21,575 bases of DNA from the NCBI GenBank assembly GCA_964478455.1, contig CAYZJD010000025.1, positions 1 through 21,575 of the forward strand. Direction: 5' to 3'. Positions 13,249 through 18,959 of the stretch are shown one piece after another (the first letter of the stretch is position 1; every line of letters starts with the position of its first letter). The DNA is from CAYZJD01 sp964478455 (lineage in GTDB: Bacteria; Acidobacteriota; Terriglobia; Bryobacterales; Bryobacteraceae). Below the pieces are notes generated by a model. That model had not been told where the DNA came from and did not search any database. It saw only the letters and a list, made by a program, of their open reading frames with translations. Made by a program: the position numbers and the translations under genes.

Positions 13249-14826
13249 TTAGCGCACGAGGATTTCGTTCAGCACGCGGCCGCTGCTTCCGCTCGGCGTT
13301 TCTACGTCCAGCATGGTCGCCAGTGTTGGCGCGATGTCATTCACGGCGACCGGCGTGTCGTAGCGGCCCGGCTTGACGCCCGGACCCAGGAACACGACCG
13401 GCACGTGCGAGTCATAGCTGTACGCGCTGCCGTGCGTTGTGCCGTGGCCTTCGAACAGCCAGTAGGGTTCGAGCAAGGCGATCACGTCGCCGGAACGATG
13501 CGGATGGAACCCGTTGGCTACACGCCGCCCGATCTCATCGGCATGGAAGCGGCCGCTCACGAGCTGCTCTCGCGTGTAGACTCGAGCGACGTGCGGCGCC
13601 CTCGCCAGCGCATCGGCCACAGTCCGTTGCACATCACCTGGATTCAGATTCTTCGCCCGGATCAGCCCCTCGTTGAGGTAGAAGGTCCCGTAATCGGAAG
13701 CCGCGATCCATTCGCCGGAGCCGTACTTCTCAATGACAGCGTCCCGCGCTGCATCCTCGAGCGTCTTCTCCGCCATCCGCCCGCCCGGCATGCGCCGGGA
13801 TTGCTGCACTTCGGGAACCGGCGCGACGCCGTGATCCGCCGAAAACACGACCAGCACATGCTCGAGCCCGAGCCGTTCATCCAGGAATCGGAAGAAGTGC
13901 TCCAGCGTCTTGTCCGTGCGGAGGCAGATATCTCGTACTTCGGGAGAGTCCGGTCCTGTTGCGTGCCCAACGTGGTCGTTCGAGGAAAAGCTCACCGTGA
14001 GCAGGTCCGTCGCCCCGCGTGCTCCCAGTTTCTCCGCCTCCACCGCGCGTTCGGCGAACTGCTCCACCAGTTCGTTGCCGTATGGGCTTGCCAGCATCGC
14101 GCGGAAGTAAGCCAGGCTGGCCTGCGCCGGGAGATTGCCGAAAAGGGTTCCGCCGGCCGGACCGTCGGCATCAACCGGTTTCCATTCGGCCCCCAGGAAC
14201 CGGCGAGAGAGACCGCGGGCATTGAACTCCTTCGCCCAGGCGGGCAGTTCGGAGAAGTACCACGTGCTGGACACGAAGTTGCCGCTCGACTCTTGAAACC
14301 AGTAGGCGCCGTCAGCCAGCCGGCCCGGCGGGAGAATCGCCGCCCTGTCCTTCACCGAGATGCCGATGACGCGCGACGGCTCCCGGCCGGACATCTTCAA
14401 CTCGTCGCCCAGCGTGCTTACCAGCAGCCGGTGGGGCGATGCCCCGCCGCCTGTTTCGGCGCCGAGTACTTTGACGTTGGGATCGCCGACGCTCGTCACA
14501 TTCCGGCCTGCGGCGCGGTCGAACCACACGTTGTTCACAATGCCGCTGAGCGATGGCAGCGCGCCCGTAGTGACGGTTGCGTGCCCGACCGCGGTCACGG
14601 TCGGGAAGTGCTGTAAGTGCGCATTCGTGAATACCGCGCCACGATCCAGGAGCCGCCGGAAGCCGCCCGTGTACTGCTCCTGGAAGCGCGTGAGGTAGTC
14701 GTAGCGAAACTGGTCGATCATCAGTACCACGACCAGCTTCGGCCGCTGTGCCGGCCGCGCAGCTTGCGCAAAGGAAGAAAGCGCGGCCAACCACAGCAGG
14801 CTAAGGGCGCAGAACAACCGTAGCAT
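13249..14826 (-). CDS. PafA-like alkaline phosphatase
   Basis: Periplasmic zinc phosphomonoesterase of the alkaline phosphatase superfamily, 525 residues with a clear signal peptide (LRLFCALSLLWLAALSSFAQA). Alignment by motif to PafA gives a complete active site. Metal and catalytic residues are Asp38 (MIDQFRYDYL), nucleophile Thr78 (TVTAVGHA), Asp284 and His288 (SSNDHVGH), Asp331-His332 (SADHG) and His465 (GTTHGSAYSYDSH). Asn99 (NNVWFD) and Lys159/Arg161 (SVKDRAAILP) match the phosphate-binding trio that marks PafA monoesterases rather than diesterases. Loss of monoester selectivity is therefore unlikely. It is last in the minus-strand run, 12 nt after the cytochrome gene, with AGGA close to the ATG. 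Confidence 0.9.
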   Translation of the reverse strand: MLRLFCALSLLWLAALSSFAQAARPAQRPKLVVVLMIDQFRYDYLTRFQEQYTGGFRRLLDRGAVFTNAHLQHFPTVTAVGHATVTTGALPSLSGIVNNVWFDRAAGRNVTSVGDPNVKVLGAETGGGASPHRLLVSTLGDELKMSGREPSRVIGISVKDRAAILPPGRLADGAYWFQESSGNFVSSTWYFSELPAWAKEFNARGLSRRFLGAEWKPVDADGPAGGTLFGNLPAQASLAYFRAMLASPYGNELVEQFAERAVEAEKLGARGATDLLTVSFSSNDHVGHATGPDSPEVRDICLRTDKTLEHFFRFLDERLGLEHVLVVFSADHGVAPVPEVQQSRRMPGGRMAEKTLEDAARDAVIEKYGSGEWIAASDYGTFYLNEGLIRAKNLNPGDVQRTVADALARAPHVARVYTREQLVSGRFHADEIGRRVANGFHPHRSGDVIALLEPYWLFEGHGTTHGSAYSYDSHVPVVFLGPGVKPGRYDTPVAVNDIAPTLATMLDVETPSGSSGRVLNEILVR

Positions 14827-14838
14827 GATTCCTGTTCC

Positions 14839-15309
14839 TCACTGACCTAACTCATGGCACGCATTGCAGACCACCGTGGCCTTCCGCGCCTGGTGGCAGT
14901 CCATGCAGGCCTTCATCGTGCGAGGCGCCGAGGGCGCCGTATCGGACTCGTACGCCTTGCCATGGCAGTCATCGCAGTTCACTTGAGCGACCGCGTGCCG
15001 CCCATGGCTGAAGAGGACAAAATCGGGCATCCGGCGCACTCCGGGTGCCGGAAACGGCACGGCACCGGCGGGCAGGGCCGCCAAACGCCGGATGGCCGTG
15101 CTCTCCCTCAACACAGCCTGATGGCACGTCATACAACGCGAGACTGCCGGGTAGCCAGCGCTCTCCGTTACCTGGGCCGCCGGATGACAACTCGCGCACG
15201 GCAGCTTCAGGAGCCCGTGCCGCCTGTGACTGAAGGGGATGGGCTGTTCCGCCGCCACCGTCAGGGCAACGAGAAGGCTACCAACGCATCCGAGTAGTCG
15301 ACGTTGTAT
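14839..15309 (-). CDS. Pentaheme c-type cytochrome (class III/c7-like), apparent AUA start
   Basis: 156 residues if read from ATA at 15309. The first 20 residues (QRRLLGCVGSLLVALTVAA) are a textbook signal peptide. Five CxxCH heme sites follow: 38-42, 59-63, 112-116, 135-139 and 148-152. Two FSHxRH motifs (26-31 and 100-105) could supply distal His ligands, as in cytochrome c7/c3-type proteins. The product should be a periplasmic electron carrier, probably taking electrons from the quinoprotein whose 3' end it overlaps by 49 nt. No ATG, GTG or TTG lies in this frame near the signal peptide; the first is a GTG at residue 18, which would remove it. GGAGGG sits 5 nt before the ATA. The gene is clear; the start is the open point. 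Confidence 0.85.
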   Translation of the reverse strand: MQRRLLGCVGSLLVALTVAAEQPIPFSHRRHGLLKLPCASCHPAAQVTESAGYPAVSRCMTCHQAVLRESTAIRRLAALPAGAVPFPAPGVRRMPDFVLFSHGRHAVAQVNCDDCHGKAYESDTAPSAPRTMKACMDCHQARKATVVCNACHELGQ

Positions 15310-17132
15310 TTGTTCCCTCCGCCGGCTGCAATTACGACGAACTGCTTGCCGGTCTTCTTTCCGAGAAACGTCGCCGGCGTGGCGTGTGCGCTTGCCGGCA
15401 GCCTGGTAACCCAAAGCTCTTTCCCGGTCTCCTTGTCGAACGCGCGGAATCGCTTGTCGTTCGTCGCGCCGATGAACACCAAACCGCCCGCCGTCACGAT
15501 CGAGCCGCCGATGTTCGACGTGCCCGTCGGCGGCAACCCCTTCGCAACCAGCTCGTCGATCACCCCGAGCACGGAGCGCCACCGGAACTCGCGGCTGTCC
15601 AGATCGATCGCCGTCAGGTGTCCCCACGGCGGCTTCTGGCAGGGATAGCGGTTCTTGTCCCAGAAACGCGAGTGCTGCGTGCCCAATCCTTGCTGGCGGT
15701 AAGGGACGTCCGACCCCTCGGGACGCTTCACCATCCGGTACACCATTCCGACGTCCATCGAGTTCACATACAGCGTGCGCGTTTCGGGATCGAAGGAAGC
15801 CCCACCCCAGTTGGCTCCACCGTTGGTGCCGGGAAACAGGGCCGTCGGCTTCAGCCCGATCGGCGTGAACAGGCTCCCGAACACCGCGCCTTCCACCAGT
15901 TTGGCACAATAGGCGCGCGATTCCGGAGTGACATCGGTCAATTCCTCGCGCGTCATGCTCTGGCGCGCGAACGGCCGTGGCCTCACGGCAAACGGCTGCG
16001 TCGGCCACGCCTGTTCGCCGGGAACCTCGCTTGCCGGGACGGCTCGTTCCTCGATCTCGAACAGGGGCGCGCCCGTCACGCGGTCGAATACGAAGGTGAA
16101 GCCCGTCTTGGTCACCTGCACGACGGCCGGCACGCTGGCGCCGCCACGCCGAACGGTGGCCAGCACCGGTTGGGCCGGCAGATCGTAGTCCCAGATGTTG
16201 TGATGGACAGTCTGGAAATGCCAAAGCCGGCGGCCGGTGGCGGCGTCGAGCGCCACCAGCGAATCGCCGTAGAGGTTCGCGCCCGGTCTGTCGCCTCCAT
16301 AGAAATCGAAGGACGGCGAAGTCAGGGGAAGATAGACAATGCCCCGCTCTTCATCCACGCTCAGCATCGACCAGGCGTTGGCGCCGCCGCGCTGTTTCCA
16401 TGATTCCCCTTCCCAGGTCTCGTTTCCCGGTTCTCCCTTGCGGGGCACAACATGGAAGGTCCATGCCAGCTTGCCGGTGTGCGCATCGAAAGCGCGCACG
16501 TCGCCGAGCGGGGCTCGCGGCTCTCCATCCGAGGTCGCCGAGCCGCAAATCACGAGGTCCTTGTAGATCGCGGGGGGAGACGTGAGGCTGTACAGCCTGT
16601 CCGGGGATGCCTCTGCGACTCCCACTTTCAGATCGACGGAGGCGCGTTCGCCGAAACCCTCCACCGGCCGGCCTGTCCCGGCGTCGATGGCCCACAGCCG
16701 CCCGTCCAGTGTGCCGTAGTACAGGCGCTTCTGCTTCCCGTCCGTCCAGTAGGCTGCGCCGCGATTCACCAGAAGGTAGTACGGCCTCTCCCGGTCAATG
16801 CGCGGGTCGAAGGTCCAGATCTCACGGCCCGTCTCTGCTTCCAGAGCGATCAGCCGGCAGAACGGAGTCGTCACGTAAAGCACGCCATCCACCACCAATG
16901 GGGTTGCCTCGAAGGCCGTCGGCACAGGCCACGTCTTCGGATCGCTGAAGTCGCCGGTGCGATAGGTCCAGGCAACCTGTAACCGCGTGACGTTGTGTCG
17001 GTTGATCTGCTTCAGCGGCGAGAATCTCGAGCCGCTCGCGTCGCCGCCATAGTGCCGCCATTCCTGCGCGGGCACTGGCGCTGCCAGCGTCAAAGCCAAG
17101 AGGGGGATGGAGTGCAGAAGGCCGAAGCGCAC
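15261..17132 (-). CDS. PQQ-dependent (quinoprotein glucose-type) dehydrogenase
   Basis: 623 residues with a signal peptide (FGLLHSIPLLALTLAAPVPA), so soluble or peripheral in the periplasm. The mature part is an eight-bladed PQQ propeller. It starts EWRHYGGDASGSRFSPL, has repeated blade motifs such as GRLWAIDAGTGRPVEGF and GDVRAFDAHTGKLAWTF, and ends FVVIAAGGGNKYN. Asp315 in HHNIWDYDLPAQP matches the catalytic base region of membrane glucose dehydrogenase (HHDxWDxDxPAQ). It lacks the N-terminal membrane anchor of E. coli Gcd, so electrons probably go to the cytochrome encoded next. The substrate is likely a sugar or polyol but unproven. The start is a GTG that shares its G with the upstream stop (TAGTG), implying coupling to the receiver gene. 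Confidence 0.92.
   Translation of the reverse strand: MRFGLLHSIPLLALTLAAPVPAQEWRHYGGDASGSRFSPLKQINRHNVTRLQVAWTYRTGDFSDPKTWPVPTAFEATPLVVDGVLYVTTPFCRLIALEAETGREIWTFDPRIDRERPYYLLVNRGAAYWTDGKQKRLYYGTLDGRLWAIDAGTGRPVEGFGERASVDLKVGVAEASPDRLYSLTSPPAIYKDLVICGSATSDGEPRAPLGDVRAFDAHTGKLAWTFHVVPRKGEPGNETWEGESWKQRGGANAWSMLSVDEERGIVYLPLTSPSFDFYGGDRPGANLYGDSLVALDAATGRRLWHFQTVHHNIWDYDLPAQPVLATVRRGGASVPAVVQVTKTGFTFVFDRVTGAPLFEIEERAVPASEVPGEQAWPTQPFAVRPRPFARQSMTREELTDVTPESRAYCAKLVEGAVFGSLFTPIGLKPTALFPGTNGGANWGGASFDPETRTLYVNSMDVGMVYRMVKRPEGSDVPYRQQGLGTQHSRFWDKNRYPCQKPPWGHLTAIDLDSREFRWRSVLGVIDELVAKGLPPTGTSNIGGSIVTAGGLVFIGATNDKRFRAFDKETGKELWVTRLPASAHATPATFLGKKTGKQFVVIAAGGGNKYNVDYSDALVAFSLP
15315..15320 (-). promoter_or_regulatory. 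Shine-Dalgarno pointing to an AUA codon
   Basis: GGAGGG on the minus strand, spacer AACAA, then ATA (15309-15307). This is optimal SD strength and spacing inside the quinoprotein coding sequence, and it decides the proposed cytochrome start. Confidence 0.6.
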
Positions 17133-17611
17133 TAAAGGAACGCCCTCAGCAAACGGCTCTGCACGTCTTTGAGGTTGGAGTGGGCCGTGTCCAGCTCCGA
17201 GATCTTCTCTCGCAGCCTGCGCAGTAATTGAGCGCGCTCAATCCCGTTCTGGATCACCAGCAGCAACTGAGCATTTTCCCAAGGCTTCTCGATGTACTGG
17301 TACAGACCGACCTCGTTGATCGCCTGAATGGCGCTCTGCTTATCGGCGTGTCCGGTGAGTAGAACGCGCGTCGACTCAGGCTGGAGGCGTTTGGCGCGCG
17401 CCAACAACTCGATGCCGTTCATCTTCGGCATCAGGTAATCGGAGATAACCACGTCCACGCCGTTGGCTTCGAGATACCGCACCGCGTCCTCGGGGTCCGT
17501 GATCCCCTCGACGTGATACTCGGTTTCCAGCCGCAGGTACGCCCGCAGGCTGGTAATCACCATGTCCTCATCGTCCACGATCAGAACGGACGGCTTCTCG
17601 TTGTAATGCAC
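17132..17611 (-). CDS. Single-domain response regulator with coiled-coil tail
   Basis: 159 residues from a GTG with GAGGA upstream. Residues 7-125 are a complete receiver: Asp13-Asp14, phosphoacceptor Asp58 in VVISDYLMPKMNG, Thr in VLLTGHAD and Lys in YIEKPWE. The last 35 residues (RAQLLRRLREKISELD and onward) form a short amphipathic coiled coil and then stop, with no DNA-binding, HD-GYP or enzymatic output. Relatives with this receiver type often continue into an HD-GYP domain, so this may be a naturally short form acting by protein contact. It lies 27 nt after the kinase gene and runs directly into the quinoprotein gene. Confidence 0.92.
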   Translation of the reverse strand: MHYNEKPSVLIVDDEDMVITSLRAYLRLETEYHVEGITDPEDAVRYLEANGVDVVISDYLMPKMNGIELLARAKRLQPESTRVLLTGHADKQSAIQAINEVGLYQYIEKPWENAQLLLVIQNGIERAQLLRRLREKISELDTAHSNLKDVQSRLLRAFL

Positions 17612-17638
17612 AATGTATGTTCCTCAGCAGTGCCCGTC

Positions 17639-18499
17639 TCAGCCGCTCGAGTTCTCCGCCGCACCTGGCAGGCCGGAGGCCTGCCCCGCTGCCTTCTGCC
17701 GTAAAGGGATCCGCACGTGAAACGTGGACCCGGCGCACGGCGTGGAATCGAAATCAATCGAGCCTCCGTGCGCTTCCACCACGATCTTGCGGGAGATCGA
17801 GAGCCCGAGCCCGGTCCCCTGCCCAAGCGGCTTCGTCGTGAAACCAGGCGTGAAGATCTTCTCTCTGTTCTCTGGCGCGATCCCACAACCCGTGTCCGAA
17901 ACCGTAACGTGGACCCACCCGTCTTCCAGACGCGTGCGCACAATCACCTTGCCATCGCCCACAATCGCCTGTCCGGCGTTGACGAGCAGGTTCAGGAATA
18001 CCTGGCTCAGCAGGTGCGGGTAGCATTCCACTTCCGGCAACTCGCAGAAATCGGTCTCCACCTGGACTCGCTGCCGGTACTCGCAGCCGCTCAGCTTCAG
18101 CGTGTTCTTCAGGAGCTCGTGAAGATCCGCTTTGCGCACCTCGGATTCGTCGGCGCGGGAAAACGTCCGCAGGCTCCGCACCACCGAGGAAATCCGCTCG
18201 CAGGCGATCTTGTCCACCGACGCCAGGCTTCGCATCGTGTCGACGATTTCCAACGCCTTTCCCTTGGCAGCATCTGCGCCGAGCAGCCCATGCAGTTTGT
18301 CGAGCGAGCGCACGAGGACTTCGTTGTTCGTCAGGATGGAGCTGATCGGCGTGTTGATCTCGTGGACGACGCCGGCCAGAAGCCGCCCCAGTGAAGCCAT
18401 CTTGTATAGCTCCGCTACCCGCCGGTTAGCCGCTTCCAGCTCCGCCCGCAGCCGCTCCGCCTCTTGCTGGGAATCCGCGACCGCTGTACTATCCGCCAC
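17639..18499 (-). CDS. Soluble histidine kinase
   Basis: 286 residues from a GTG. Residues about 10-32 are a coiled coil (AERLRAELEAANRRVAEL). The HisKA helix follows with phosphoacceptor His46 in GVVHEINTPISSI, then a helix bundle and the ATPase domain with N box QVFLNLLVNAGQAI, G1 DTGCGI, and FTPGFTTKPLGQGTGLGLSI, followed by AHGGSIDF. There is no sensor domain and no membrane segment, so its input must come from a partner. The cNMP-binding protein encoded 22 nt upstream is the obvious candidate, and the single-domain receiver downstream the obvious target. Both links are inferred from gene order. Confidence 0.92.
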   Translation of the reverse strand: MADSTAVADSQQEAERLRAELEAANRRVAELYKMASLGRLLAGVVHEINTPISSILTNNEVLVRSLDKLHGLLGADAAKGKALEIVDTMRSLASVDKIACERISSVVRSLRTFSRADESEVRKADLHELLKNTLKLSGCEYRQRVQVETDFCELPEVECYPHLLSQVFLNLLVNAGQAIVGDGKVIVRTRLEDGWVHVTVSDTGCGIAPENREKIFTPGFTTKPLGQGTGLGLSISRKIVVEAHGGSIDFDSTPCAGSTFHVRIPLRQKAAGQASGLPGAAENSSG

Positions 18500-18521
18500 T
18501 TAGCATCCGCTCCCGATTCCA

Positions 18522-18944
18522 TTATGGCTCAACCAGCTTTCGGAATCGCTTGACCAGCGTCGAGAAGATCGACGCCGCGATCTCCAGGTTGTCCGAGAGA
18601 AGGTCGTAAAAATCATCGCGGCTGATCCGCAGGAGCTTCGTGTCTTCGAGCGTCCGCGCCGTCACTGCCATCGGTTCGTCGTCGAACAGGGCCCACGCTC
18701 CCAGCACCTCGCCCTGCCGGGCAACATGCAGCCGGTCGCCGGCCCGGAGCAGATCCACGGAGCCGTCGAGGATGACGTACAAGGCATCCATCGGCTGGCC
18801 AGGCTCGAGGATCGTTTTCCCCGGCAACAGCGGCACCTCTTTGGCAATCGAGGCGATGCGGGCGAGCTGCTCCGGCGAGAGGCTGTGCAAGAGTTCCACC
18901 CCTTCCAGGGCGATGACCTTTTCCACGATGTTCAGTTCGGCCAT
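18522..18944 (-). CDS. Stand-alone cyclic-nucleotide-binding (Crp-like) domain protein
   Basis: 140 residues. After a short helix (VEKVIALEGVELLHSL) comes the beta-roll: LLPGKTILEPGQPMDALYVI and DGSVDLLR, then the pocket region GEVLGAWALFDDEPMAVTA and a C-terminal helix pair. The pocket has GAWALFDDEPMAVTA where cAMP-binding proteins usually have GExxLxxxxxRxAT. The phosphate-binding Arg is thus not obvious, and the ligand may differ or be absent. There is no HTH, so this is not a transcription factor. GGAGG precedes the ATG, 15 nt after the transporter stop. In some NTT-family proteins such a domain is fused to the transporter; here it is a separate neighbour. Confidence 0.87.
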   Translation of the reverse strand: MAELNIVEKVIALEGVELLHSLSPEQLARIASIAKEVPLLPGKTILEPGQPMDALYVILDGSVDLLRAGDRLHVARQGEVLGAWALFDDEPMAVTARTLEDTKLLRISRDDFYDLLSDNLEIAASIFSTLVKRFRKLVEP

Positions 18945-18959
18945 GAGCCTCCGTCCCCC

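Noticed and set aside
15261..15309. Programmed frameshift fusing quinoprotein and cytochrome
   Set aside because: No slippery heptamer is seen in the 49-nt overlap, and a signal peptide in the middle of a fusion would make no sense. A separate start is simpler.
15310..16224. Upstream extension of the cytochrome frame inside the quinoprotein gene
   Set aside because: The residues before 15309 are the out-of-frame shadow of the PQQ propeller; the signal peptide marks the real N-terminus.
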